Source: Myxococcales bacterium | GTDB lineage: Bacteria; Myxococcota_A; Polyangia; Polyangiales; Polyangiaceae | NCBI GenBank assembly: GCA_016712525.1 | Contig: JADJQX010000001.1 | Location: 434,001-498,000 of the forward strand | Reading direction: 5' to 3' | Length of the DNA: 64,000 nt | In this document: positions 43,406 to 52,495 of the stretch, one piece after another | How positions within the stretch are numbered: the stretch's first letter is position 1 | Layout of the letters: each line of letters begins with the position of its first letter | Program-made: the position numbers and the translations under genes | The notes under the pieces: model-generated | Told to the model about the DNA's origin: nothing | Database searches by the model: none | The model's input: only the letters and a program-made list of their open reading frames with translations

Positions 43406-44605
43406 TCAAAGCACGGCGAGGTCGGTCACGTAGGGGAGCTCGGCGAGCTTCTTCGCGGCACCCGAGGCCGAGAGCGTGTGGAGCGAGACGCCGTCCGTGA
43501 AGACGAACCGCTCGCCATGGCGGTCGAACGCCGCGACCCGGTCGACGACGACCTCGGGCGCGCGCTTGGGCGCGATCCGCACGAGCTGCCACGACGTGGG
43601 GACCCTTGCGTCCTTCGGGGTGTCGTCGGTGAGGCCCCGCTCGACCCCGCGCACCGCGCGACCCAGGTTGCCGAGCTCGAGCATGCGGCGCGCGTCGGCC
43701 GCCTTGTCGCGCGTGGAGCCCGACGAAGCCAAGGGTTTTCCCGTGTAGCGCATGGTGAAATAGTCGAGGTAGTTGAAGACGGCCGAGCCGAGCCGGAACG
43801 GGAGGAGCGCCGCGTCTTTGATCGAGGCCGAGGCGTTCGGGCGGTCGAACGGCGAGACGTACGGGCGGCGCACGCAGTAGAGCGTCCCGTCAGGGGCCAT
43901 GCGCGGGTTCGTGTAGTCGTACGCCGGGTCCTCCACGAGGGTCTGCATGGTGCCGTGCTCCGCGTCGAGCAGCACGACGCTGCGAGGCCCGAGCCCCGCG
44001 AACTGCCCGGCCTCGTCGCGCCCGATTCCTGCGCTCGAGTAGACGAGCTCGTGCACGCACTTGTCTCCCTTGGGCGGGGTGGGCACCCACGACGGATCGT
44101 CGTCGAACGAATCGCCCTCGGTGATTTGAGCCATCTCGCTGCCGTCGTCCTTCATGACGGCGATGCCGCGGCGCATCTTGCCCTGGGTCGTCGCCGTGGC
44201 GAGGACCGTGTGGTACTCGCTCGACGAGAGGCCCATGAAGTCGTGCCCGGTGCCGTGAAAGACACGGCTCTCTTCGCCCTTGGCGAGATCGTAGGCGAAG
44301 AGCCCACCGACCGCCGGGGTGCGGAGCGTGTAAAGGACCTCGCCGGCCGAACGACCCCGCGCGACCGACGTCGCCACGATGGGCATGTCGTCCACGTCTT
44401 CGGCCCAGAGCTGACCTGCGCCCATGAAGGCCGCGCCCGAGCCCCCCTTCTTCCACGACGACTTGCGATCGATCTGAGCCGCACGCGCGCGCACTTCGGC
44501 GGCGTACTTGCTGTCGACCTTTTCGGTCGCGCCATCGTCGTAGACGAGGTGCACGTTGGCTGAGGCGATGCACGCGGCGACTGGACGCTTCGTGGCTGAG
44601 GTCAT
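43406..44605 (-). CDS. Propeller-like protein of unknown function (TolB/WD40-like repeats)
   Basis: 399 residues, ATG at 44605. No signal peptide is visible, so it is probably cytoplasmic. Several repeats carry Ser/Asp-x-Asp and Trp-Val pairs: LFAYDLAKGEESRVF, IAVMKDDGSEMAQIT with DDDPSWVP, and TNPRMAPDGTLYCVRRP, typical of TolB-type beta-propeller blades. The middle LPFRLGSAVFNYLDYFTMRY is unusual for a propeller. It is convergent with the AlkC-like gene (15 bp apart) and divergent from the large kinase gene (107 bp). Function is not recognised. Confidence 0.6.
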   Translation of the reverse strand: MTSATKRPVAACIASANVHLVYDDGATEKVDSKYAAEVRARAAQIDRKSSWKKGGSGAAFMGAGQLWAEDVDDMPIVATSVARGRSAGEVLYTLRTPAVGGLFAYDLAKGEESRVFHGTGHDFMGLSSSEYHTVLATATTQGKMRRGIAVMKDDGSEMAQITEGDSFDDDPSWVPTPPKGDKCVHELVYSSAGIGRDEAGQFAGLGPRSVVLLDAEHGTMQTLVEDPAYDYTNPRMAPDGTLYCVRRPYVSPFDRPNASASIKDAALLPFRLGSAVFNYLDYFTMRYTGKPLASSGSTRDKAADARRMLELGNLGRAVRGVERGLTDDTPKDARVPTSWQLVRIAPKRAPEVVVDRVAAFDRHGERFVFTDGVSLHTLSASGAAKKLAELPYVTDLAVL

Positions 44606-44712
44606 GGCCGATGGTTTTGCACGCCGCGGCCCGGAACGCGAGCGCCGAGAAGGCACCCGAGGCGGTCGCGGGGCCTTGCAGCCGCCTTCCGACGAAAGGT
44701 ACCTTACCGTTG

Positions 44713-47700
44713 ATGTTTCCTACCTTGACCGGCACGATCGCGAGCCGGTTCGAGATCTTGTCTCGGCTCGGCACCGGCGGCATGGGGGTCGTGTACGAGG
44801 CGCTGGACCACGAGCGGGGCACGAAGGTCGCCTTGAAGACGCTCGTGCGCGCGGGCCCCTCCGAGGTCCACCAGCTCAAGCGCGAATTTCGCGCGATCGC
44901 GGACATCGTCCACCCGAACCTCGTCGAGCTGCACGAGCTCATCTCCGCGCCCGACTGCGACGCCTTCTTCACGATGGAGCTCGTCACGGGGGCCGACTTC
45001 CTCCGCTACGTGCGCAGCTCGACCGGCCCGGAGGACACGACGCCGCTCGTGTCGCGCGTGAGGCTCGCCGACGAGGCCTCCCGCTCCTACGACATCGCCC
45101 CGCCCTACCCCGGTGGCGCGCTCGACGAGGCCCGCCTCCGCGAGGCTTTGGCGCAGCTCGTGCGGGGCCTCGGCGCCATCCATCGAGCCGGAAAGATCCA
45201 CCGCGACCTCAAGCCCTCGAACGTGCTCGTCCGCGACGACGGCAGGCTCGTCATCCTCGACTTCGGCCTCGCTCGCAGCCGGCGCGCGATGCCCGAGGAC
45301 GAGGATCTCTCGATGGCCTTCTTGGGCACGCCGGCCTACATGTCGCCCGAACAAGCGTCGGCCGAAGAGCTCTCGCCCGCGTCCGATTTCTACGCCGTCG
45401 GCGTCATGCTGTACGAGGCCCTCACCGGGGTGCAGCCCTTCCGAGGCCGTCCGTACGAGATCCTGCTCAAGAAGCGCACGAGCGACCCGCCGTCTCCGCT
45501 CGCGATCCCGTACGTGGCGCGGTACGGCGGCAGCGTCCCTAGGGATCTCGTCGACCTCTGCATGCGCCTCCTCGATCGCACACCCGCGAAGCGGCCGCAG
45601 GAGCACGAGATCCTCACCGCCCTCGGAGAGCCTCCCACGACGAAGTCCCTCGCGATCGCGCTGCCGGACCCGGTGTTCGTCGGGCGCGCGCACGAGAGCT
45701 CGACGCTCGCTGCCGCCGTCGCTCGCCTCTCGGAAGGCGGCCCCGTCGTGGTCACCGTGTGCGGGCGCTCGGGCATGGGGAAGAGCGCCCTCGTCGAGCG
45801 GCTCCTCGAGTCGTTTCGCTCCAAGCCCGAGTCGCTCGTGCTCCGCGGCCGCTGCTACGAGCGGGAGTCGGTGCCGTACAAATCGATCGACGGCGTGCTC
45901 GACTCGCTCGGGCACAACCTGTCCTTTTTGCCACCGTCCGAGGTCGAGGCGCTCGTCTCCCACGACCTCGGCGCCCTCTCGCGCGTCTTCCCTTCGCTCC
46001 TCCGGGTGCCGACGATCGCGGCCATCGCACAAGGTGCGCCGCTGCTCGCCCAAGACGACCGCGAGGCGCGGTGGCGAGCCTTCTCGGCGTTGAAGGTGCT
46101 CGTCGGGGAGCTGTCGCGCACACGCACGGTGGTCGTCCACATCGACGACCTCCAATGGGGAGACGCCGACGGCACGAGCGCGCTCGTCGAGCTCTTGCGC
46201 CCACCGGACGCGCCGCGCTTCGTGCTCGTCGCGAGCTACCGGAGCGAAGAGGCCGCACGCAGCGAGCCCCTACGGACGTTCTTGGCCGAGCTCGACGGGC
46301 CGTCGTTCCACGGGGTCCGCGCCCACGTCGACGTCGCCCCGCTCACCACGCCCGAGGCCTTCGATCTCGCGCGGACGCTCCTCCTCCAGGGGCGCCTCGC
46401 CGGCACCCAAGACGACGTCGATCGCATCGCGCGCACGATCGCGCAAGAATCGGCCGGGAGCCCGTATTTCGTCGGCGAGCTGTCGCACGCGGCGCTCCGC
46501 GGTGAAGGCCCGGACGTGAGCCTCTCGCGCCTCCTCGACGCCCGCGTCGCCGGCCTCGCGCCCGACGCACGCCGCCTCCTCGCCATCGTCTCGGCCGCCG
46601 GGAGCCCGCTCGCCCAAGACGTCGCCGCCGACGCCGCCGACGTCCCCGATCCTCGCGCGGCGCTCGCGATGCTGCGGTTCCAGCGCCTCGTCCGCGCCCG
46701 AGGGCTCTCGGACCACGACGCGGTCGAGAGCTACCACGACAGGATCCGCGAGCACGTCGTGCGCACGATGCCGGACGACGAACGCGCCTCGTGCCACAGG
46801 AGGCTCGCGATCTCGCTCGACAAACACGGGAGCGAAGACCCCGAGCGGCTCGCCGAGCACTGGCTCTTGGCGGGCGACGCGGAGAAGGCAGGCGACCTCT
46901 ACGAGCACGCGGCCCACCGCGCCGCCCAAGCGCTCGCCTTCGACCGCGCCGCCCGGCTCTATGCGCGCGCCGCCGAACGACCGGGACTGCGTCGTGCGCG
47001 CCTCGAGCTGCTCGAGAGCCGACGGGGCGAGGCCCTCGCCAACGCAGGGCGCGGGACCGAGGCCGCGGCGGCCTTTTTGTCGGCCGCGACGTACGCCGAC
47101 ACGGATCGCGCCCTCGAGCTCCGGCGGCTCGCGGGGGAGCGCTTGCTCGCCGCGGGTCACGTCGACCAGGGCCTCGAGGTACTGCGCGAGGTGCTGCGCG
47201 AGCTCGATCTGTGGATGCCGTCGTCGCCCCAGCTCGCCCTCTTGTCGTTCTTGGTGCGCCGCGCCGAGCTCGGTGTGAGGGGCCTCGAGTTCCGCGAGAA
47301 GACCCCCGAAGAGGTCAAAAAACGAGACCGCCTCCGCATCGACACCTGCTGGGCGCTCACCGTGGGCTTGAACGGCGTCGACATGATGCGTGGAGCCGAC
47401 TTCGCGGCCCGGAGCCTCCTCCTCTCGCTTCGCGCCGGAGATCCGTTCCGTATCGGCCGCGCGCTCGCCTTCGAGACGACCTCGACGGCCTTCGTCGGCA
47501 CCACGAACGAGGCTCGCGCCGACGCGCTCGCGAAGAGCCTCCTCGAGCTCGCCGATCGCCTGAACGACCCGCATTTGCTGGGTTTCGGCCACCTCGTCAC
47601 GGGCATGTGCGACGCCTTCACACGCGGACGATGGACCTCCGCGCTCGAGCACTACGCCAAGGCCGAGAAGGTCTTCCGAGACGAGTGCCGCGGGGTCTCG

Positions 47701-48480
47701 TGGGAGGTCGACACGACCGACATGGTCACGTCGTGGTCCCTCTTCTACACGGGTCGCCTGCGCGAGCTTTCGGCCCGGCTCCCCGCGACGCTGAAGGCCG
47801 CCGAGCAGCGCCGGGATCTCTACGCGCAAGCGAACCTCACGACGTCCCACGCGTGGGTCATGCTCGCCCGGGGCGACATCGAAGCCGCGCGCGCCCAGCC
47901 GGCCCTCGTGATGGCGCGGTGGTCGAGCGAGGATTTCCACCTCCAGCACTACGTCGCGCTGCTCGCCGAGACGTACGTCGCGCGGTACGCCTCCGAGGGA
48001 AAAGAAGCCTACGACCGCATCGCGGCCGCGTTCCCCGCGCTCGAGTCGTCGCTGCTCCTCCGCGCTCAGAACAACCGCATCGTCGCGCACTACGAGCGGG
48101 GGCTCTCCGCAATCGCCGCCGCCGCGACCCGGCGCGAGGCCAAGGGCCACCTCTTGGCCGTAGCGAAACACGACGCCCACGTCGTGCTCTCCGAGCGCGC
48201 GGCTTGGGCGCGCCCCTTCGCGGACCTCGTCTTGGCCGGGGCCGCAGCGCTCGAGGGGCGAGACGACGACGCCGTGCTCGCCCTCGGCCGCGCCGAGACG
48301 TCGTTCCGTCAGGGCGACATGAAGCTCTACGCCGCCGCGGCGCGGACGGCCCGCGGGCAACGGCTCGGCGGCGCCTCGGGCGAGTTCCTGGTGCGCAGCG
48401 CGAGCGAGGTGTTCCGCGCCGAGGGCGTCTCCGATCCCTCGGCGTTCGCGGCCATGCTCGCTCCGGGCTTCAGCGCGTGA
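44713..48480 (+). CDS. Ser/Thr protein kinase fused to an AAA/STAND ATPase and helical repeats
   Basis: 1255 residues from the ATG at 44713. Kinase domain ~12-300: LGTGGMGVVYEA, ALKTL, IHRDLKPSNVLV (~160), LDFGLARSRRA (~182), YMSPEQ. Then a P-loop ATPase with VCGRSGMGKSALVERLL (~349-365) and Walker B VVVHIDDLQWGD (~473-484). The remaining ~700 residues are Ala/Leu/Arg-rich helical repeats of TPR type. This is the plan of PknK-like signalling ATPases, common in myxobacteria. All key kinase residues are intact. No DNA-binding domain is seen at the C-terminus. It overlaps the convergent flavoprotein gene by 11 bp. Confidence 0.9.
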   Translation: MFPTLTGTIASRFEILSRLGTGGMGVVYEALDHERGTKVALKTLVRAGPSEVHQLKREFRAIADIVHPNLVELHELISAPDCDAFFTMELVTGADFLRYVRSSTGPEDTTPLVSRVRLADEASRSYDIAPPYPGGALDEARLREALAQLVRGLGAIHRAGKIHRDLKPSNVLVRDDGRLVILDFGLARSRRAMPEDEDLSMAFLGTPAYMSPEQASAEELSPASDFYAVGVMLYEALTGVQPFRGRPYEILLKKRTSDPPSPLAIPYVARYGGSVPRDLVDLCMRLLDRTPAKRPQEHEILTALGEPPTTKSLAIALPDPVFVGRAHESSTLAAAVARLSEGGPVVVTVCGRSGMGKSALVERLLESFRSKPESLVLRGRCYERESVPYKSIDGVLDSLGHNLSFLPPSEVEALVSHDLGALSRVFPSLLRVPTIAAIAQGAPLLAQDDREARWRAFSALKVLVGELSRTRTVVVHIDDLQWGDADGTSALVELLRPPDAPRFVLVASYRSEEAARSEPLRTFLAELDGPSFHGVRAHVDVAPLTTPEAFDLARTLLLQGRLAGTQDDVDRIARTIAQESAGSPYFVGELSHAALRGEGPDVSLSRLLDARVAGLAPDARRLLAIVSAAGSPLAQDVAADAADVPDPRAALAMLRFQRLVRARGLSDHDAVESYHDRIREHVVRTMPDDERASCHRRLAISLDKHGSEDPERLAEHWLLAGDAEKAGDLYEHAAHRAAQALAFDRAARLYARAAERPGLRRARLELLESRRGEALANAGRGTEAAAAFLSAATYADTDRALELRRLAGERLLAAGHVDQGLEVLREVLRELDLWMPSSPQLALLSFLVRRAELGVRGLEFREKTPEEVKKRDRLRIDTCWALTVGLNGVDMMRGADFAARSLLLSLRAGDPFRIGRALAFETTSTAFVGTTNEARADALAKSLLELADRLNDPHLLGFGHLVTGMCDAFTRGRWTSALEHYAKAEKVFRDECRGVSWEVDTTDMVTSWSLFYTGRLRELSARLPATLKAAEQRRDLYAQANLTTSHAWVMLARGDIEAARAQPALVMARWSSEDFHLQHYVALLAETYVARYASEGKEAYDRIAAAFPALESSLLLRAQNNRIVAHYERGLSAIAAAATRREAKGHLLAVAKHDAHVVLSERAAWARPFADLVLAGAAALEGRDDDAVLALGRAETSFRQGDMKLYAAAARTARGQRLGGASGEFLVRSASEVFRAEGVSDPSAFAAMLAPGFSA

Positions 48481-50137
48481 GCTCGGGGAAGGTCTTCTCG
48501 AGGAAGCGGTTCACGAGCACGCCCTTCGGATCGACGCGCCGCTTGAGCGCGCCGAACTCCGCGATCGCGGGCCCGAACATGCGCTTTAGCACCTCGGGCG
48601 AGGCGCACACGCTCTTCACGAGGTGAATCTTCCCGCCGACGCTCGCGCAGATCTCGGAGAGGTCGGAGAGCGCCTCGATGCGCGCTTCGAGCTCGGCCTC
48701 GTTCATGGTCTCGAAGGCGACGGTGACCGCGAACCCGTCTCCGCCGCGGCTCGCCGAGAGGATCATCTCGTCGCCCGGGACGAAGAGCACGTCGAAGAGG
48801 ACGGGCAAGAGCCCTCGCTCGTCGAAGAAGGCCAAGGTCCTCTCGAGGAACGACTCGAGCAAGTCCGGGCGAAACGGGACGACGTAGGTCTGCTGGAGGG
48901 TGTACGTGCGGAGCCCGAGGCGGCGCTCGAGGGCGTGGGTGCGGACGTTCCCGTCCATGAAGAACGTGTACCCGAAGAGCTCGTCGACGTAGTCGACCCC
49001 CTCCTGGAACATCTGGAACGTGCCCGCCCAGAAGAGCGAGCTCGTGGGCCCGAAGCGCGCGACCCACTCGGCGAGCGGCCGGAACGTGTGCTCGGGCTGG
49101 TGCTGGAGCATCGGGTTCGTGGCGTCGCTCCGCACGTAGACCGACTCGAACGCGAGGCCCCGCGGGCGTGGGCCGGGGCACACGACGCCGTAGAACGCGC
49201 GCGGCTTCTCGCGGAGGTCCGCCTGGGTGGTCGAGCGAGCGGCCGCGTTCGCCTCGGAGAAGCTCGCGTGCAGCTCTCTCGCGATCGTGCGGCACGCGCC
49301 CGCGCGACGAGGAGCCACCGCGGTAGGCGACGGAGGCAACGGCGGAGAGACCCCGTGCCCCGGGTCGGCGAACGTGTCGAACATGGCCGACTTCGTGACC
49401 CGGGTCTTCACGCGGAGCCGCTCGCGCGGCGGGCCCTCGGCCTTGGGGCGGAGCACGGCGTACGTCACCGAGACCACCGCGCCCAGGTACCCGAACCCTC
49501 CGATAACCCCACGAAACAACTCTAGTTCTTGTGGATCGGTCGCGTCGCGTGAGAGCTCGTGGAATGCGCCGTCGACCGTGAGCAGCGTGAGCTTCTCGAT
49601 GAAGGCCGACTCCTTCCCGAGCGTCGACGAGAAGCGCGAGACCCCGTCTGCCGAGGCGGTGCCACCGGCCGTGGCGCGGCTCGCCGTGACGACGATGCCC
49701 GGCACGAGCCCACGAGGCTCGAGCGCGCGGACGATGTTCCCCCACGTGGCCCCGGGCCCGACGGTGACCGTGGGGTGCGTCGGGTGATCGTCGATCACGA
49801 TGCCGTCGAGCTCGTCGAGGAAGACGACCACGTCGTCGTTCAAGGACTGACCGTCGAGCGAGCACCCGCCGGCGCGGAAGGTGACTTTGCGGCCATCGTT
49901 CGCGAGGCGCACGAGCAGCGCGCGGAGCTCGTCGACCGTCTCGGGGGTGTGCACCTCGGCGTGGCACCGCTCGATCTCGCCGTAGCTGCGGATCTCGGCG
50001 TGGTCGACGCGTTCGTCGGGGAGGCGCTCGCGCTCGACGATGCCTTCGTCGCGCAGGATCTCGACGCCCTCGGACCTCCGCACGCGGTTCGGGATCGGGC
50101 CCTTGCCCCACTCGATCACCCGTCGAAACGCTTTCAT
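48470..50137 (-). CDS. FAD-binding oxidoreductase (FAD_binding_4 / GlcD-like)
   Basis: 555 residues from the ATG at 50137; a GTG at 50167 would add ten residues. The PCMH-type FAD domain includes VHTPETVDELRALLVRLAN, VTFRAGGCSLDGQSLNDDVV, TVGPGATWGNIVRALEPRGL and GTASADGVSRFSSTLG; the usual His of the GGHS region is replaced (GGCSLDGQS), so covalent flavin attachment at that His is unlikely. The C-terminal half resembles the substrate cap of sugar-lactone/sterol-reductase relatives and ends RVDPKGVLVNRFLEK, a family signature. Substrate is unknown. Divergent from another flavoprotein (89 bp). Confidence 0.82.
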   Translation of the reverse strand: MKAFRRVIEWGKGPIPNRVRRSEGVEILRDEGIVERERLPDERVDHAEIRSYGEIERCHAEVHTPETVDELRALLVRLANDGRKVTFRAGGCSLDGQSLNDDVVVFLDELDGIVIDDHPTHPTVTVGPGATWGNIVRALEPRGLVPGIVVTASRATAGGTASADGVSRFSSTLGKESAFIEKLTLLTVDGAFHELSRDATDPQELELFRGVIGGFGYLGAVVSVTYAVLRPKAEGPPRERLRVKTRVTKSAMFDTFADPGHGVSPPLPPSPTAVAPRRAGACRTIARELHASFSEANAAARSTTQADLREKPRAFYGVVCPGPRPRGLAFESVYVRSDATNPMLQHQPEHTFRPLAEWVARFGPTSSLFWAGTFQMFQEGVDYVDELFGYTFFMDGNVRTHALERRLGLRTYTLQQTYVVPFRPDLLESFLERTLAFFDERGLLPVLFDVLFVPGDEMILSASRGGDGFAVTVAFETMNEAELEARIEALSDLSEICASVGGKIHLVKSVCASPEVLKRMFGPAIAEFGALKRRVDPKGVLVNRFLEKTFPELTR

Positions 50138-50226
50138 GAGCCCGCGGTCCCTCCCTGCGCGTGCCACCCGGCACGGTCTTTCGCGCTCGGGTTCTCCTCG
50201 CGCTCGAAAGACTCTACAGTCTGCTT

Positions 50227-51684
50227 ATGGCTTTCGGAAGGCGCGAGAAGATCGCTGTGGTGGGTGGGGGCGCGGCAGGGCTCGGTGCGGCCTGGATGCT
50301 GTCTCAAAAACACGAGGTGACGATCTACGAGGCGGGGGAGGCGCTCGGTGGGCACGCGTTCGCGCACCCCTTCGGGGACACGGGCCGCAAGGTCGACATG
50401 GGCGTCATGATCACGCTCCCGTGGGCGTATCCGAACCTCTACTGCATGTTCCAGAGGTACAACATCCGCACCACGGCCGCGGGCGCCACCCTGCTCGTGT
50501 CGTTCCCCGGGAAAGAGGGCGCCGAGCGCGAGACGTGGGGCACCGACGCGACCTTCCGCCAGACGGCGCTCTGGAGCCGCATCGAGGCGCAGGCGAGCCG
50601 CTTCGAGCAGCTCATGTTCGAGATCCCGGCGCTGCCCTTCAAGATGCAGATGAAGCCGATCTCGTACTACCTGAACGGCGCCGTGCCCGGGGTGCCGCAC
50701 TCGGGAGGGTACGAGCCCGAGTTCTTGGCGAAGGGCCTCGCGCCGCTCCTCTCGCTCTTCCTCGTCACGAGGGACGCCCTCCTCGACACGCCGGCGTGGT
50801 CGTTGTCGATGATGTTCCGCTTCGGCACGATCTCGTTCTTCAGCCCTACGACGTGGCGCACGATCGACGGGGGCACGCCCGAGTACGTCTCGAAGCTCAC
50901 GCAGAGCTTCTCGTCGCGGCAGTTCCTCGGGAAGAAGGTCACGCGCGTCGTCCGTAACAACCAGAGCGTGGCCGTCACCGACGAGGACGGGAACACCGAG
51001 CGCTACGATCAGGTGGTCATCGCGACCGACGCGATCTCCGCGCTCGCGATGCTCGACACCCCGAGCGACGAAGAGAAGCGCCTGCTCGGCACGTTCTCGT
51101 ACGAGCCCGCGGTCGCGTACCTTCACTCCGACGAGGCGCCGCTCGCCGGGACACAGCCCGGGGTCTTCTTCCACTACCGCTCCGAGAACCCCACGCCCGG
51201 GCCCACGCTCGACGGCGTCATGACGTACGACATGAAGCGCGTGTCGGGGCTCGACGGAGTGACCCCACGGCGCGTGCTCGTCTCGGTCATGACGAACGAG
51301 CGCCCCGCGCCCTACGAGGGCACGGAGAAGATCCAGAAGTTTTCGCACATGATCGCCGACGAAAAGGCCATGAACGCGCGCCTCGACTTCTACAAAATCC
51401 AGGGCAAAGACCGCGTCTGGTTCGCGGGCGACTACCTCACCTTCGCGAGCCACGAGGACGCGTTCGTCTCGGGCATGGTCATCGGCGAGGCGCTCGGGGG
51501 CTCGTACCTCTTTCGTGAGCACGCGCCCGCGTTCGAGCGATTCCGGCAGAATCGCATGCTCATGCTCCGCTTCGGCCTCGGCACGCGGCTCGGCGTGGTG
51601 GCGCGCCTCGAGCTCGTGGGCGACCTCGCGAAGACCGTCGTGAACGAGGCATGGATCCGCTGGAACGAGTGGTTCCCCGATTGA
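50227..51684 (+). CDS. FAD-dependent amine-oxidase-like oxidoreductase
   Basis: 485 residues. The Rossmann dinucleotide motif IAVVGGGAAGLGAAWML (~9-25) is followed by VTIYEAGEALGGHAF and DMGVM, the usual order in NAD(P)-binding amine-oxidase/protoporphyrinogen-oxidase-like proteins. A second FAD contact is DQVVIATDA, and the C-terminal RVWFAGDYLTFASHEDAFVSGMVIGEAL closes the FAD site. Members act in carotenoid, lipid or amine oxidation. The divergent FAD_binding_4 gene suggests a joint pathway. ATG at 50227. Confidence 0.85.
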   Translation: MAFGRREKIAVVGGGAAGLGAAWMLSQKHEVTIYEAGEALGGHAFAHPFGDTGRKVDMGVMITLPWAYPNLYCMFQRYNIRTTAAGATLLVSFPGKEGAERETWGTDATFRQTALWSRIEAQASRFEQLMFEIPALPFKMQMKPISYYLNGAVPGVPHSGGYEPEFLAKGLAPLLSLFLVTRDALLDTPAWSLSMMFRFGTISFFSPTTWRTIDGGTPEYVSKLTQSFSSRQFLGKKVTRVVRNNQSVAVTDEDGNTERYDQVVIATDAISALAMLDTPSDEEKRLLGTFSYEPAVAYLHSDEAPLAGTQPGVFFHYRSENPTPGPTLDGVMTYDMKRVSGLDGVTPRRVLVSVMTNERPAPYEGTEKIQKFSHMIADEKAMNARLDFYKIQGKDRVWFAGDYLTFASHEDAFVSGMVIGEALGGSYLFREHAPAFERFRQNRMLMLRFGLGTRLGVVARLELVGDLAKTVVNEAWIRWNEWFPD

Positions 51685-51775
51685 TGCGCGGGGCTCCGTG
51701 TCGGTATTTTCCCCACCATCCTGCCTAGCGTCGACGCGGGGGCTCGACCGTGGGCGATTCGTGTATCGTGGGCGA

Positions 51776-52483
51776 GTGCGGTCCATCGTGTCGGCCCTCG
51801 CGTTCGCTCTCGTGTCGCTCGGCGCGCCCGTGCTCGCTCACGCCGCCGACGCGGCCCCCGCCTCGAAGGAGCTCGGCGCGGTCGACCTGTCGGGCACGGC
51901 GCTGAGCCGCGCCGAAGCCAAGCCCGACACCCCCGACGCCGACGAGGCGCCTCCGCTCCCTCCGCGCAAGAAGGGCGTCGTCCTCGACTCGCGCATCGGC
52001 GTGATGGGCTTCACGGGCGATCTCGCGCAGCTCGTGACGACGGCCCCGTGGGCGAACCTCCAGGTCGGCTACGAGATCTTCAGCTGGCTCATGATCTACG
52101 GGCAGGGCGAGCTCGCCTTCAGCACCACCGGGGGCGACGGGCGGACCCGCACCCGCGCGTTCCCCATCCTCGGCTTCGGCGGAGGGCTACGGATCACCGT
52201 GCACGCGACCGAGCGCGTGGCGCTGTTTCTCCAGCCTGGAATCGGGGCCATCGTCGCCGACGTGCCCGAGCGCGCCCTCGCCATCTACGGGTACGAAGCG
52301 CTCGAGTCGCTCGGCCTCTCGCTCAACGGGCGCCTCGGCGTCGAGTGGTACGCGCTGAGCCGCCACTTCGCGCTCGGTCTGTCCGGCGGGCCCCGCTTCG
52401 CGCCGAGCCTCGCGCGAGCCACGGCGAACGCCACGGCGGGCCTCGCGTGGGACGCGGGCGCAGGCCTCCGGTACACGTTCTGA
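51776..52483 (+). CDS. Small outer-membrane beta-barrel protein
   Basis: 235 residues from a GTG at 51776. Signal peptide SIVSALAFALVSLGAPVLAHA cleaved after AHA, then a charged ~45-residue linker and an eight-strand-like barrel from GVVLDSRIGVMGFTG to the C-terminal DAGAGLRYTF, which ends in the Phe typical of outer-membrane proteins. No specific family is recognised. The gene follows the flavoprotein by 91 bp and ends 12 bp from the convergent glycosidase gene. Confidence 0.7.
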   Translation: MRSIVSALAFALVSLGAPVLAHAADAAPASKELGAVDLSGTALSRAEAKPDTPDADEAPPLPPRKKGVVLDSRIGVMGFTGDLAQLVTTAPWANLQVGYEIFSWLMIYGQGELAFSTTGGDGRTRTRAFPILGFGGGLRITVHATERVALFLQPGIGAIVADVPERALAIYGYEALESLGLSLNGRLGVEWYALSRHFALGLSGGPRFAPSLARATANATAGLAWDAGAGLRYTF

Positions 52484-52495
52484 GCGTCGAGTCGG

